A stretch of 64,000 nt of DNA from Stomorhina lunata (GCA_933228675.1 OW121742.1:19124850-19188849), one strand, 5' to 3'. Shown: positions 25,841-39,899, numbered from the stretch's first letter. A program made the numbers and translations. The notes: generated by a model not told the origin, from the letters alone.

Positions 25841-26629
25841 AAATAAATTTTCTTCAAAGTAGTTTTTGTGTATTCCCTGTAATTGGTTTATGTTTATTTC
25901 TTTCGTTGACCATAAAACTTTTTAACCGAACACGTAAATTCATTTAAAATATTTTCATTCATCTTTGGAAAAACACTTGTAATAAAAAACATGACGACCA
26001 TTATTTGTTGGTTCATGACTTAAGTGATTCGGTTTCTCGTCTAGTATTTTTCCAGTTGGTTTTAAACTCACATTTAAAGTGAAATTGAAATGATCGGTGT
26101 TTTTATTGCATTTTTCCAGCCACACCAAGATGAGTACTATTTGGTTCGTTAGACTATTTAAGCCAACTATTAGTCTAAAATAGTCTTGATCGTATTTTTA
26201 GACTTTTTTTGTTTGAACTTATTTATTTTAAATTTTGGGCTTTAAATTGTTCTCAGCTTTCGGACTTCTCTGGCGCTGGGTATCTAGTGTTCTTTTTTTC
26301 GTAGTAGATTTGCTCGTGGTAAGGCAATATTTAGAGTCCATTTGTCTGTCCTTTTTTGGTTGTTGAGTTGTTTTATTTGTTAAATTTTCCAGTAGGTTAG
26401 TGTTACAACTGGGTTTTGAGAGCATTCAGTCGGCGTTTCACAATAATTGAATGTATTGGATGGAAACTAAATATAATTGAGTTCTATGATGCTATAGAAA
26501 CAAACTGATATCGAAAATTTTGCTATACAAAACATTTCATATGGTAAATTATCCTACAGAAAATATTTTATATCATAAAATCTTCTGTAGAAAACGACTC
26601 CGACATTTCACAGGAAATAAATATCTATA
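25841..26629. other. Unique sequence between two family C arrays
   Basis: No recognised gene. A 65-codon minus-strand open frame (26228-26425) is rich in Lys, Thr and Gln and shows no domain I know; I do not support it as a gene. From 26513 onwards very decayed 31-mers appear. Confidence 0.5.
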
Positions 26630-27020
26630 TAACAAAAAACTGATATTGAAAAATGTTTCTATAGAAAAAATTTCATCTGGAAAGTTTTTCTATAGAAAAA
26701 ATTTCATCTGGAAAGTTTTTCTATAGAAAAAATTTCATCTGGAAAGTTTTTCTATAGAAAAAATTTCATCTGGAAAGTTTTTCTATAGAAAAAATTTCAT
26801 CTGGAAAGTTTTTCTATAGAAAAAATTTCATCTGGAAAGTTTTTCTGTGCAAAAAATTTCATCTGGAAAGTTTTTCTATAGAAAAAATTTCATCTGGAAA
26901 GTTTTTCTATAGAAAAAATTTCATCCGGAAAGTTTTTCTTTAGAAAAAATTTCACCTGGAAAGTTTTTCTATAGAAAAATTTCATCTGAAAATATTTGTC
27001 TATGGAAAATGTTTCATCTG
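26630..27020 (+). repeat. Family C variant array (about 12 monomers)
   Basis: Same core as family C, but the linker reads TTTCATCTGGAAA, so GAAATG becomes GGAAAG. The variant is uniform within this small array, showing local homogenisation separate from the main family C array 0.8 kb away. Confidence 0.95.
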
Positions 27021-27814
27021 AATGATTAATACATAATACAATTTTTTAAAACTTATGTAGGGTTACAAATTTACATAATTTTTTTTTATGTTTCTTGTAA
27101 ATCGATTAAACAATATACCATAGATTTAACACAAGTCAAACAATTTTGGCAATCAATAAATTTTAAATAAAAAAATATCATGATCATACTCATATATGAG
27201 TAAATAGTATTTATGAATTATAAGATCAATAAGCAGAAAAAAAATTCTACTAAAAATGTCCATAAATCTGTTAAAGACATGTAGTAGACATCGTCATCGT
27301 CGTGGACTGTCTTATGTCTTAGCCTGCGAATATCCTAGTATAGCCTACAGCTGAACCTAACCATATTATCGACATTTTACGATAATATTTTCACAAAGTT
27401 TTTCCAAAAAAAAATTTTGGTAGCATAAATTTTAATGTTTAATATGCGTTTTAATAGTTTTGCCAGCAAATGAGACACGAGGCAATTTATTAATATTTAT
27501 TTTATTTTTCGAGTTTCGTTTGAATGTTTAACATTGAACGACAAGCCGCAGCATATGACTCCAATACTATGATCACTAGCGCAATAACTTTATAGTTATC
27601 AATAACTGGTGGCTTATAAAGTTATTAAAAATTAAATATTGAAATCTGAAATTCATACCCAATAAATAAATGAAAAAAAAAACATTAAAATCGTACAGAA
27701 AAAATTAAAATGTGCTTAAAACAAAAACCAAATCTAAACTGAAAGGTACCCTATACCAAAGACTTATGTTGGTTTCTGTTAAGAACCTTGTTCAAATGTA
27801 CAGCCTCTATTCTA
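27021..27814. other. Unique sequence, no recognised gene
   Basis: Somewhat less A+T rich around 27270-27370. No coding motif, RNA gene or mobile element recognised. Confidence 0.5.
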
Positions 27815-30800
27815 GAAAAATTTTTCAAATTGAAATTTTTTTTTAGAAAAATTTTTAAATTGAAATTTTTTCTTTAAAATAATTTTCATATTAATTTCTT
27901 CAGAAAAATTTTCATTATAACATTTTTTCTTTAGAAAAATTTTCATATTGAAATTATTTCTTTACAAAATTTTTCTTATTGAAATTTTTCTTTAGAAACA
28001 TTTTTATATTATAATTTTTTCTTTAGATAATGAAATTTTTTCTTTAGAAAAATTTTCATAATGAAATTTTGTTTTAGAAAAATTTTCATAATGAAATTTT
28101 TTCTTTAGAAAAATTTTCATAATGAAATTTTTTCTTTAGAAAACTTTTCATAATGAAATTTTTTCTTTAGAAAAATTTTCATAATGATATTTTTTCTTTA
28201 GAAAAATTTTCATAATGAAATTTTTTCTTTAGAAAAATTTTTATAATGAAATTTTTTCTTCAGAAAAATTTTCATAATGAAATTTTTTCTTTAGAAAAAT
28301 TTTCATAATGAAATTTTTTCTTTAGAAAAATTTTCATAATGAAATTTTTTCTTTAGAAAAATTTTCATAATGAAATTTTTTCTTTAGAAAAATTTTCATA
28401 ATGAAATTTTTTCTTTAGAAAAATTTTCATAATGAAATTTTTTCTTTAGAAAATTTTTCATAATGAAATTTTTTCTTTAGAAAAATTTTCATAATGAAAT
28501 TTTTTCTTTAGAAAAATTTTCATAATGAAATTTTTTCTTTAGAAAAATTTTCATAATGAAATTTTTTCTTTAGAAAAATTTTCATAATGAAATTTTTTCT
28601 TTAGAAAAATTTTCATAATGAAATTTTTTCTTTAGAAAAATTTTCATAATGAAATTTTTTCTTTAGAAAAATTTTCATAATGAAATTTTTTCTTTAGAAA
28701 AATTTTCATAATGAAATTTTTTCTTTAGAAAAATTTTCATAATGAAATTTTTTCTTTAGAAAAATTTTCATAATGAAATTTTTTCTTTAGAAAAATTTTC
28801 ATAATGAAATTTTTTCTTTAGAAAAATTTTCATAATGAAATTTTTTCTTTAGAAAATTTTCATAATGAAATTTTTTCTTTAGAAAAATTTTCATAATGAA
28901 ATTTTTTCTTTATAAAAAATTTCATAATGAAATATTTTCTTTATAAAAAATTTCATAATGAAATATTTTCTTTAGAAAAAATTTCATAATGAAATATTTT
29001 CTTTAGAAAAAATTTCATAATGAAATTTTTTCTTTAGAAAAATTTTCATAATGAATTTTTTTCTATAGAAAAATTTTCATAATGAAGTTTTTTCTTTAGA
29101 AAAATTTTTATAATGAATTTTTTTCTATAGAAAAATTTTCATAATGAAATTTTTTCTCTAGAAAAATTTTCATAATGAAATTTTTCCTTTAGAAAATTTT
29201 TATAATGAAATTTTTTCTTTAGAAGAATTTTCATAATAAAATTTTTTCTTTAGAAAATTTTTCATAATGAATTTTTTTCTTTAGAAAAATTTTCATAATG
29301 AAATTTTTTCTCTAGAAAAATTTTCATAATGAAATTTTTTCTTTAGAAAATTTTCATAATGAAATTTTTTCTTTAGAAAAATTTTCATAATGAAATTTTT
29401 TCTTTAGAAGAATTTTCATAATGAATTTTTTCTTTAGAAAAATTTTCATAATGAAATTTTTTCTTTAGAAAAATTTTCATAATGAAATTTTTTCTTTAAA
29501 AAAATTTTCATAATGAAATTTTTTCTTTAGAAAAATTTTCATATTGAAATTTTTTCTCTAGAAAAATTTTCATATTGAAATTTTTTCTTTAGAAAAATTT
29601 TCATATTAAAATTTTTTCTTTAGAAAAATTTTCATATTGAAATTTTTCTTTAGAAAAATTTTCATATTGAAATCTTTTCTTTAGAAAAATTTTCATATTG
29701 AAATTTTTTCTTTAGAAAAATTTTCATATTGAAATTTTTTCTTTAGAAAAATTTTCATATTGCAATTTTTTCTTTAGAAATATTTTCATATTGAAATTTT
29801 TTCTTTAGAAAAATGTTCATATTAAAAATTTTTCTTTAGAAAAATGTTCATATTGAAATTTTTTCTTGAGAAAAATTTTCATATTGAAATTTTTTCTTTA
29901 GAAAAATTTTCATATTGAAATTTTTTCTTTAGAAAAATTTTCATATTGAAATTTTTTCTTTAGAAAAATTTTCATAATGAAATTTTTTCTTTAGAAAAAT
30001 TTTCATAATGAAATTTTTTCTTTAGAAAAATTTTCATAATGAAATTTTTTCTTTAGAAAAATTTTCATATTGAAATTTTTTCTTTAGAAAAATTTTCATA
30101 TTGAAATTTTTTCTTTAGAAAAATTTTCATATTGAAATTTTTTCTTTAGAAAAATTTTCATATTGAAATTTTTTCTTTAGAAAAATTTTCATATTGAAAT
30201 TTTTTCTTTAGAAAAATTTTCATATTGAAATTTTCTCTTTAGAAAAATTTTCATATTGAAATTTTTTCTTTAGAAAAATTTTCATATTGAAATTTGTTCT
30301 TTAGAAAAATTAACATATTGAAATTTTTTCTTTAAAAAGATTTTCATATTGAAATTTTTTCTTTAGAAAAATTTTCATATTGAAATTTTTTCTTTAGAAA
30401 AATTTTCATATTGAAATTTTTTCTTTAGAAAAATTTTCATATTGAAATTTTTTCTTTAGAAAAATTTTCATATTGAAATTTTTTCTTTAGAAAAATTTTC
30501 ATATTGAAATTTTTTCTTTAGAAAAATTTTCATATTGAAATTTTTTCTTTAGAAAAATTTTCATATTGAAATTTTTTCTTTAGAAAAATTTTCATATTGA
30601 AATTTTTTCTTTAGAAAAATTTTCATATTGAAATTTTTTCTTTAGAAAAATTTTTATATTGAATTTTTTCTTTGGAAAAATTTTCATATTCAAATTTTTT
30701 CTTTAGAGAAAAAATTCATTTTGAAATTTTTTCTTTTGAAAAATTTCATTTTGAAATTTTTTCCTTAGAAAATTGTTCATATTGAAATTTTTTTTAGAAA

Positions 30801-30990
30801 AATGTTCATATTGAAATTTTTCTTTAGAAAAATTTTTGAAATTTTTTTTAGAAAAATTTTCATATTGGAATTTTTTCTTAGAAAAATTTTCATATTGAAA
30901 TATTTTCTTTAGAAAAATTGTTTACCTAAAAAAAAATTTATATTGAAGTTATTTTCTATTTAGGAAAATGTTTATATTAATTTTTTTTTA
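27815..30990 (+). repeat. Family D 31-bp satellite (about 100 monomers)
   Basis: Monomers of TTTTTTCTTTAGAAAAA plus linker TTTTCATAATGAAA (17+14=31 bp). The core has CTTTAG in place of CTATAG, so it is no longer a perfect palindrome; a few monomers near 29060-29140 still have CTATAG. Two linker variants form blocks: CATAATG to about 29530, CATATTG to 29965, three CATAATG monomers to 30060, then CATATTG again. Confidence 0.96.
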
Positions 30991-31861
30991 TTAAATTCTT
31001 TTGCAATCTATAAAAAATTTTAATTTAAAAATTTTTCCTTTACATTTTTAAAATTCTTTTAAACTAAACGCAAATTTCATTAAACAGAAATAACATTTTG
31101 TAAGCTTTTATCATTAGTTCTATGATTTAATGTACAATTAAGAGCAGATAACTTCGGTGACATTGTAAATAAGTTAATTAAAATTATAGTTAAAATCAAT
31201 TAATGGCGGTTGTCTTGCCATTAACGACTAACAAATAAAATGCCACCGCACCACCGTTTTTTCTTTATGGATTGAAGTAAGTTTAACTTTTCTGAAAATC
31301 AATTAAGCATTAATTTATGGTCTGAATTTAAATAATCGTCAAAGAAAATCTTGAGGCAATTATTTAAGCAGTTGAGTACTTTTCAAACTAATTATCATAT
31401 ATTTCGTATGATTTTTATGCAAAATAAATATAAGATCGAAAGAAGTAATAAAATCGAGCAAAATTAAAAACGCCACTAGAATTTTAAATATAAATTTATG
31501 AAACGTGTGTTTCAGTTTTCTGAAGTCTGAATATAAAGTTGGAAATTATTTCTGAAATTCATGTAACTCATGACAATTAAAACAGGTGTTTTATGTTCAT
31601 AATGATAAGGAGTTAATCGAATGAAGGAGAAGGCGAGTATATTTTAAAAAGTCGGTATAATTGAACTGAGTTTTATTGATAGCCAGAGGCAGTTAATAAC
31701 TGTAAAGAAATGTGTTAGTAGGCGAAAATATTAACCCGTTAAAAGCTTGATAACGAAAGCTTTTGGAATAAAAATAAACATTAAAGAAAGCTTTGATTAA
31801 GATTTTTAAAGTTTATGCGATAAAGCTTCTTTCAGAAATAATCAAATTTCTATTCTATTTC
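30991..31861. other. Unique sequence, no recognised gene
   Basis: A+T-rich sequence with no supported coding region, RNA gene or element. Confidence 0.5.
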
Positions 31862-32450
31862 AGTTTTCCACGATTAAAATTTTGAGTATATGAAGACCCA
31901 CGAATAGGATTTTGATATAGCACAACCCATGATTAGGGTTTTGAGTACATATAAAAAGATTCACGATTAGAATTTTGAGTTTATGAAGACCCATGATTAG
32001 GATTTTATTATTTACTAATGACCCAAGATTACGATTTTGAGTATACGAAGCCACCCCGATTAGGATTATCAATATATGAAGGCCCACGTTTAGGATTTTA
32101 AGTATACGAACCCCCATGATTAGGGTTTTAAGTATACGAACCTCCAAGATTATGATCCGCCACGATTAGGATTATGAGTATATGAAGGCTCACGATTAGA
32201 ATTTTAAGTATATTAAGACCCACGATAAGTATTTTGAGTATATGAAGACTGACGATTAGGATTTTGAGTATATAAAAATCCATGATATGGATTTTGATTA
32301 TTTGAAGACCCACGATTAGAATTTTGAATAAATAAAGACCGACGATTAGAATTTTGAGTAAAAATAAAGAACCACGATTACAATTTTGAGTATATGAAGA
32401 CCCATGGTTAGGATTTTGGTATATGAAATTTTTAAGTATATGAAAACTCA
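31862..32450 (+). repeat. 30-bp minisatellite, GATTAGGATTTTGAG type
   Basis: About 19 imperfect monomers of GATTAGGATTTTGAGTATAT plus GAAGACCCAC (20+10=30 bp). It shares neither the CTATAG core nor the 31-bp length of the other arrays. Because 30 is a multiple of three, it produces long minus-strand frames with a repeated Leu-Lys-Ile-Leu-Ile pattern, which I reject as proteins. Confidence 0.9.
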
Positions 32451-32559
32451 CGGTTATTTAAGTAATTTTCTAAAAAGCCCTAACTTATTCCCGAAAATAA
32501 TATATTTTTTAAAAGCCCTATCTCACAAATTATGTGTAGTTGCATCGACAAATAAGAGA

Positions 32560-33720
32560 AAACCTTGGAATGTTAAAGCTTTTTAATATTAAACTTTTGT
32601 CGACAACATTTTTCGGATAGAAAACATTCAATATCAAAGCTTTCCTATGAGCAACTTTTTAGCATCTAAAGCTTCCTACTAAAAATATTCTACATCAAAA
32701 GCTTTCCACAAAAAACTGTAATTATTTCTCTAAAGTTTTCTTATATAAAACTTTCGATTTTGAAGAGTTTTTATAATAAACATTTAATATCAAAAAATTT
32801 CTTATGTAAAACATTTTTCTTCAAAATATTTCAGATAAAGAACTTTTTATAATAAATTTTTCTATAGCAAAATTTCAATACTTAAAGCATTCCTATAGAT
32901 ATCTCTAATACCTTAAGCTTTTTTAAAAACTGTTTATATAAAAAATTCTCATATAAAACTTTCAATGGCGAAAGGATTCCTATAATAAACATACGATATA
33001 AAAAGATTACTTATATAAAACTTTCATATAGAAACCTTTCAATATCAAAAGCTTTCCTATATATTACTTTTGATATAAAAAGCTTTCAACTAAAAATATT
33101 TCATATAGAAAACTTAAAAAACAAGATTTTCTATATAAAACTTTCTAAATCGAAAGCTTTCCTATAATAAGCTATTAATATTAAAGAATTTCTAAAGAAA
33201 ACTTTAGATTTGAAAAGATTTTTTATAAAAAATGTTGCCGTCAAAATATTTCGGATTGAAAACCTTTAATTATCAACAAATTTCTTAAGGGTTACTTTCA
33301 ATATCCAAAGCTTTCTACTAAAAACAATCCATATCATGAGCTTTCCAATATAAAACATCCAGTATCTAAAGATTTTCTATATAAATCAATGTCGGAAGGC
33401 TTCCTATAACAAACTTTCGATATAGAAAGATTTTCTATAGAAAAACTTTTGATTTCCTTCATAAAACTTTGAATATCGAAAGATTCCATGTAGAAAACTT
33501 TTGAAGTCAAACTTTCAATATCGAAAGCTTTCATATAGAAATAAAGCTTTTGTATTGAAAGATTTTCTTAAAAAAATTTTAATATCACGTGTAGAAAGCA
33601 TTCGCTATCAAACGATTTCCTATGGAATACATTCGCTATTAAAAGCTTTTTTACATAAAACTTTAGCTTTCCTATAGACAACATTCGCTGTGTAAAGCTT
33701 TCCTTAATATAAGTTGTTTG
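32560..33720 (+). repeat. Decayed 31-bp array, AAAGCTTTCCTAT family
   Basis: Diverged monomers approximating CTTTCCTATATAAAA plus CTTTCAATATCGAAAG (15+16=31 bp). The word AGCTTTCC recurs at about 31-bp steps with many indels. It resembles the CTATAG families but is far more decayed, implying an older array. Confidence 0.78.
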
Positions 33721-35502
33721 GATCACTACAGAAAAAAGCCCTTAGTTACATTTATGCACTAAAATGAGACTACAAAATCTTAATTTAGTTTTTTATGTGT
33801 TTAAAATTTAAAAAATGTTTTAAAAACCAAAATCATACTTCATTTTAATAAAAAATATAAAATTTTGTCAATTACAGTTTTAAATCTGTTTTTACCTTCT
33901 CCTGTTAATTTTAAAACATGTTAGTTAGGGCCTTTCTACATGAAACCAACGATATGAAAATGTACATTTAGAATTTTTTAATTTATACTTTCGAATATTA
34001 GTTTGAGTACTAAAAATCCTAATTGTGTATCTTTACAATTAGATTTTAGTAAAAGTTTACTTTTATTTTAACCCAAAATCCCTGTTTTCTTACATTTAGA
34101 TGAGATTTCAAATGAAATTAAACTTAAAATCGAAAATTTTTTATAAAAATTAAATTTTTTTAGGTCTTATTTCGAGCAAACCTAATTTTATCGACGAAGA
34201 AGATTTGAAGAAAATCTGTCACCGATCTTCTAATAAAGCACCACCCCCAAAGGGTTAATCATCTTGACTTTAATGAAAATCATTGCTTATGTCTGATCAT
34301 TAATTACTCTTTAACTAGATATTTAAGTACTACTAACTTGACTTTTAATATTATGCTTCAATTTATATTTCTAATGTAAGTATTTAAATAATTTATAATT
34401 ATTTAATAACAATTTTATAACTGCATACTAAATGGTGGGAACAAAAAGTTGTTCTAATTTCTTACAGCAGAAGCAAGAAAAATGCAAGCGAAAATTAAAA
34501 TGCGCAAAATTACAATTTATGACGAGAAAAAATAGAATACGATAAATTCACTTAAAGAAGTAAAACACAATTTTTTAATGGTTAAAAGATTTTGTTAGGA
34601 AAGACATAAAAAAAGTCAATTAATTAAAACTTAAAGAAAACATTTATCATTTAAGACATTTTCTATGGAAAAAATATGACCAAGTTATAATTGAATTTCA
34701 ATGGAAAATAATGAAAATTTGAAAAAATCTGTTAGATTTTACAAAATATGTATAGTCAAAATTATTTTTAAGCACTAAAAGAACATTATTTAAAACACTA
34801 ATGTCGTGTGCCATAAAATTGTTTTAAGCTTTTTTTTTGAACACAAAATTTTTAATGTCTTTTTTTTTATACCAATTTTTATTTTTCTACTACCAATAAA
34901 TTTAAAAACTTTTCAAATAACCTCCCGTTGTAAATATATGTTTTTTTTACAATTTCTTAAAAGACCCCCTGAAAATGCGAACAAAGTCTCTTATTTCCAT
35001 TTGTATATAAATGGATTTTTAAATACTTTTTGTTTTGGAATCCATATCGAGAATAAATATTTTGTGTTTTTTTTTTGTGAATATTTTAGGGGTCTGCCTT
35101 TTTACGATGATAAATTTATGGTTATTGACGTAAAAATAAATTGTTGGTTAAATTTAATTAAAATTTTAGCTAACCAAATATGTTTCATACTCACATAAAT
35201 GTCTAAACTTTTTTTAATAATTGCATTTTTGCGCATACAAATTTAGGTTTGATGACAGAATTGTTAAAGAACGAAATCTCATTAATTATTTCGAGTGAAG
35301 GGAGTTTCATTTCCAATAATGAATAATTCCCTAAATAGCCCTTTAATGAGGAAAAAGATTTTCATTTGGGATCACATCCAAATCTGAGCAAAAACTTGAT
35401 TTTTGGGTGAAAAATCTGAAAAAAATGTCAAATTTTGAGAAATCGAGAAAGGAGCTCTTTTTGTAAATTTAGTAATAATGCGAGGTTTTCGATCTATCTA
35501 AA
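33721..35502. other. A+T-rich sequence, no recognised gene
   Basis: A 130-codon plus-strand frame (34806-35198, non-ATG start) is Phe/Ile rich and has no domain I recognise; it is probably chance in A+T-rich DNA. Part of 35330-35470 resembles the degenerate repeats at 40800-41480. Confidence 0.5.
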
Positions 35503-35695
35503 TTGGGGATAATCCTCCTGAAGAGATGGCTTAACCAACCATCGAAACGCGTCGAGGAATTTGGTTTCTCCGCAAACATTTTTTGGCATTTTATCAATAA
35601 ATTGTTCTGTTACATTAATAAACAAATGTAACAGATTTGGGGTCAAATGCGAATAATCATTCTTTTTTTTAATAATATTTACATCCCGACAATTT
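35503..35695 (+). repeat. Interspersed module with AACGCGTCGAGGAA
   Basis: Related to segments at 52478-52620 and 53341-53465, sharing GATAATCCT, GAGATGGC, TAACCAA, CGTCGAGGAA and AACATTTTTTGG in the same order. At all three places a 31-mer array follows directly. I do not recognise the parent element. Confidence 0.75.
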
Positions 35696-35699
35696 TGTT

Positions 35700-38545
35700 A
35701 TTTAAAAAAAAAATGGTTATGAAAATTTTCTGCATGAAAAATTCTTCTATCAAAAAAAATGTTAATAAAAATTTTTCTAAAGAAAAAAAATTCTGATAAA
35801 AATTTTTCCATAGAAACTAATTTTAATTGAAACATTTTTCTATGGAAACAATTTTTTAGTAAAAAGTTTTCTGCAGAAAACAAATTTTTATGAAAATGTT
35901 CCCATAAAAAATTTTTAATGAAAATGTTCCTATAAAAAAATTTTAATGGAAATTTTTCTATAGAAAAAAAATTTCAATGAAAATTTTTCTATAGAAAAAA
36001 TTTTTAATGAAAATTTTTCCATAGAAAAAATTTTTTAATGAAAATTTTTCTATAGAAAAAATTTTTTAATGAAAATTTTTCTATAGAAAAAATTTTTAAT
36101 GAAACAATTTTTAATGAAAATTTTTCTATAGAAAAAATTTTTAATGCAAATTTTTCTATAGAAAAAAATTTTTATGAAAATTTTTCTATAGAAAAAAATT
36201 TTAATGAAAATTTTTCTATAGCAAAACATTTTTAATGAAAATATTTCTATAGAAAAAATTTTTTAATGAAAATTTTTCTATAGAAAGAATTTTTCAATGA
36301 AAATTTTTCTATAGAAAAATTTTTTAATTTCTTAATTTAAATTTTTCTATAGAAAAAATTTCTTAATTAAAATTTTTCTATAGAAAAAATTTCTTAATGA
36401 AAATTTTTCTATAGAAAAAATTTCTTAATGAAAATTTTTCTATAGAAAAAATTTCTTAATGAAAATTTTTCTATAGAAAAAATTTCTTAATGAAAATTTT
36501 TCTATAGAAAAAATTTCTTAATGAAAATTTTTCTATAGAAAAAATTTCTGAATGAAAATTTTTCTATAAAAAAAATTTCTTAATTAAAATTTTTCTATAG
36601 AAAAAATTTCTTAATGAAAATTTTTCTATAGAAAAAATTTCTTAATAAAAATTTTTCTATAGAAAAAATTTCTTAATGAAAATTTTTCTATAGAAAAAAT
36701 TTTTTAATGAAAATTTTTCGATAGAAAAAATTTCTTAATTAAAATTTTTCTATAGAAAAAATTTCTTAATTAAAATTTTTCTATAGAAAAAATTTCTTAA
36801 TGAAAATTTTTCTATAGAAAAAATTTCTTAATGAAAATTTTTCTATAGAAAAAATTTCTTAATGAAAATTTTTCTATAGAAAAAATTTCTTAATGAAAAT
36901 TTTGCTATAGAAAAAATTTCTTAATTAAAATTTTTCTATAGAAAAAATTTCTTAATGAAAATTTTTCTATAGAAAAAATTTCTTAATGAAAATTTTTCTA
37001 TAGAAAAAATTTCTTAATGAAAATTTTTCTATAGAAAAAATTTCTTAATGAAAATTTTTCTATAGAAAAAATTTCTTAATGAAAATTTTTCTATAGAAAA
37101 AATTTCTTAATGAAAATTTTTCTATAGAAAAAATTTCTTAATGAAAATTTTTCTATAGAAAAAATTTCTTAATGAAAATTTTTCTATAGAAAAAATTTCT
37201 TAATGAAAATTTTTCTATAGAAAAAATTTCTTAATGAAAATTTTTCTATAGAAAAAATTTCTTAATGAAAATTTTTCTATAGAAAAAATTTCTTAATGAA
37301 AATTTTTCTATAGAAAAAATTTCTTAATGAAAATTTTTCTATAGAAAAAATTTCTTAATGAAAATTTTTCTATAGAAAAAATTTCTTAATGAAAATTTTT
37401 CTATAGAAAAAATTTCTTAATGAAAATTTTTCTATAGAAAAAATTTCTTAATTAAAATTTTTCTATAGAAAAAATTTCTTAATGAAAATTTTTCTATAGA
37501 AAAAAATTTTAATGAAAATTTCTCTACAGCAAATTTTTTAATGAAATTTTTTTTAAGGAAAAAAAAGACATTTTTAATGCAAATCTTTTTATAGAAAAAG
37601 ATGTTTAATGAAAATTTTTCTATAGAAAATTTTTTAATGTAAATAGAAAAAAATTTTTAATTCAAATTTTTCTATTAAAAAAATTTTATTGCAAATTTTT
37701 CTATAGAAAAAATTTTTTAATGAAAAGTTTTCTATAGAAAAAATGTTTAATAAAAATTTTTCGGTAGAAAAATTTTTTTATTGAAATTTGTTCTATGGTA
37801 AAATTTTTTAATGAAAATTTTTCTATCGAAATACTTTTTAATGAGAATTTTTCTATCAAAAATTTTTTAATGAAAATTTTTTTATGGAAAAATTTTTTAA
37901 TGAAAATTTTTCTATCGTAAAATTTTTTATTCAAAATTTTTTTTTTTAGAAAAAAATTTTTAATAAAATTTTTTCTATAGAAAAAATTCTTTAATGAAAA
38001 TTTTTCTATAGAAAACATTTTTAAATGAAAATTTTTCTATAGAAAACATTTTTTAATGAAAATTTTTCTATAGAAAACATTTTTTAATGAAAATTTTTCT
38101 TTGGAAAAAATTTTTCTATAAAGAAAATTTCCTGATAAATTTTAAAATGAAAATTTTCCCATATAAAAATTTTTTTTATTGAATTTTTTCTAAAGAATTT
38201 TTTTTTAATGAAACTTTTTCTAAAAAAAATTCTTTAATGAAAATTTTTCTATAAAAAAATTTTTTCAGTCAAACATTTTTTCAATTTCTATGGAAAAATT
38301 TTGTTATATAATGAATTTTTTAATGAACATTTTTCTATAGAAAAAAATTTTAATAAAAATTATCCGATAGAAAAAATTTTTAATGAAAACATTGAAAATT
38401 TTTCTATAGAAAAAATTTTTTAATAAAGTTTTTTTATAGTAAAAATTTTTTACGATGAAAATTTTTCTACAGAAAAAAAAATTTTCTATAGAAAAATTTT
38501 TGTATAGAAAAAAATTTTTAATGAAAATTTTTCTGTGGAAAAATT
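35700..38545 (+). repeat. Family E 31-bp satellite (about 92 monomers)
   Basis: Monomers of TTTTTCTATAGAAAAAA plus linker TTTCTTAATGAAAA (17+14=31 bp). The stretch from about 36340 to 37500 is nearly uniform; both flanks are diverged. Variants with TTAATTAAAA in the linker are scattered through the centre. Confidence 0.96.
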
Positions 38546-39899
38546 AAAAAGAAATCCTTATTGCTAGGGAATGATTATAAAAAAAAAAAACAAAATCGAA
38601 ATAAAATCATCTATTTAAATGTCTGTCATTGCAAGCCCAAAAACAACATAATTTACCACAAGCAGTTACACCAAACACTATTTTAAACTTTACCATGAAC
38701 AAAAAAAAAACACTTTCAAGAACACCAAAGAACACCAAGATGTTGTTGCACGTGTTTTCTTGGGATAGCGAGCTTTTGATACTTTTCATTCCACATACAC
38801 CAGATCTCCAAAAGTATGAGCAATTTTCAGTATTTTTTTTTTTCAATGTAATAAAATCTTTGTTTCAATAAAATCCAAATAAAGTACCACTCACTCAATA
38901 TACGCTGATCTTGGTGGTGAATTGCGGTTGTTAAAATTTAAAATTCATACCCACAAAATCGTGTTTAGCTATTGGGGGTGTTGAGTAAATTTGGTCAGTA
39001 ATTTAACTTAAAGAGGTTAAAAGTTTACGTTATGATTTACTAAAAATAATCGAAAAATACATAAAACCAAAAAAAATTAGATTTAAAAAAATTTTGTGAA
39101 AATATTTCAAGAGTTTGAAAATATGTTTAGAGCCAATGCATTCATCCATCAATATTAGAAGGAAAAAAATGGCAAAAATTGGAATTAGTTTTTCATGTCT
39201 GGCATATGGACTTACGCTTTTAAGTTTACGTTGTATTCGATCTGGACATAATGACATAAACAAATTGCTTTATTTTTAATAATACTTGGCCTACAAAATA
39301 TGCAACTCTATAAATAATTTTTATTATTAATGAAAAAGAAAAAAAAAGAACAACAATTTATAATATTAGGAAATTGCAATTTAAATTAGTTTTAAAATCG
39401 AATACAATGCGTAATAGCTACAGAGTCATACATATCGATTTTACCTTTATAGTATTTACAATTTTATTATCTCCACAATTACTCTATTAATCTAATTAAG
39501 TTGTCTTTATAATTACAAAAAATCTCACATCTAAAATTTGAAAAATGTAAATCAATCATGTTCATATAAAAAAAAAACTATTCAGACGACAGTAAAGTTT
39601 ATTATAGTCGAAGAACTCATCTCAACAGTAGTAATCAATTACACGTTTATGGAAAATAATGGCAAATAAAAAACTACAAAATCGCGTTTAAACCATAAAT
39701 TTGTTTTAACCATAAATGCATAAATACTCTCGTAAAGCACAAATATGAGAGCATTAAATGTCACCATTAGCGGTGGTGCTGCAATGTAAGATGGCCATGA
39801 CGAAATGTGACCAACTATACTTTTCTTTAGAAGACCCATTACAGTACCATTCCGGATAATAATTAGGTTCTACTTCGTATGCCGTTCAGTTTTAATTTA
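38546..39899. other. Unique sequence, no recognised gene
   Basis: Two open frames of about 80 codons overlap on opposite strands at 38607-38871; neither has a known motif. The stretch at 39700-39840 is less A+T rich but I cannot assign it. Confidence 0.5.

Noticed and set aside
26400..26450. TCAGTC initiator-like sequence near 26428, considered as a promoter
   Set aside because: No downstream element or TATA box at the right spacing and no gene downstream.
31860..32451. Two long overlapping minus-strand frames (95 and 107 codons) with a repeated Leu-Lys-Ile-Leu-Ile pattern
   Set aside because: They are translations of the 30-bp minisatellite; a period divisible by three keeps frames open.
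34806..35198. 130-codon plus-strand frame, Phe/Ile rich
   Set aside because: Starts at GTG, has no recognisable domain, and uses long T runs of A+T-rich DNA. It may be a pseudo-membrane pattern produced by poly-T.
37701..38018. 105-codon minus-strand frame rich in Lys, Phe and Ile
   Set aside because: Translation of family E monomers. Similar frames at 1899-2081, 7666-7881, 35698-35883, 47528-47716 and 57455-57640 are also satellite translations.
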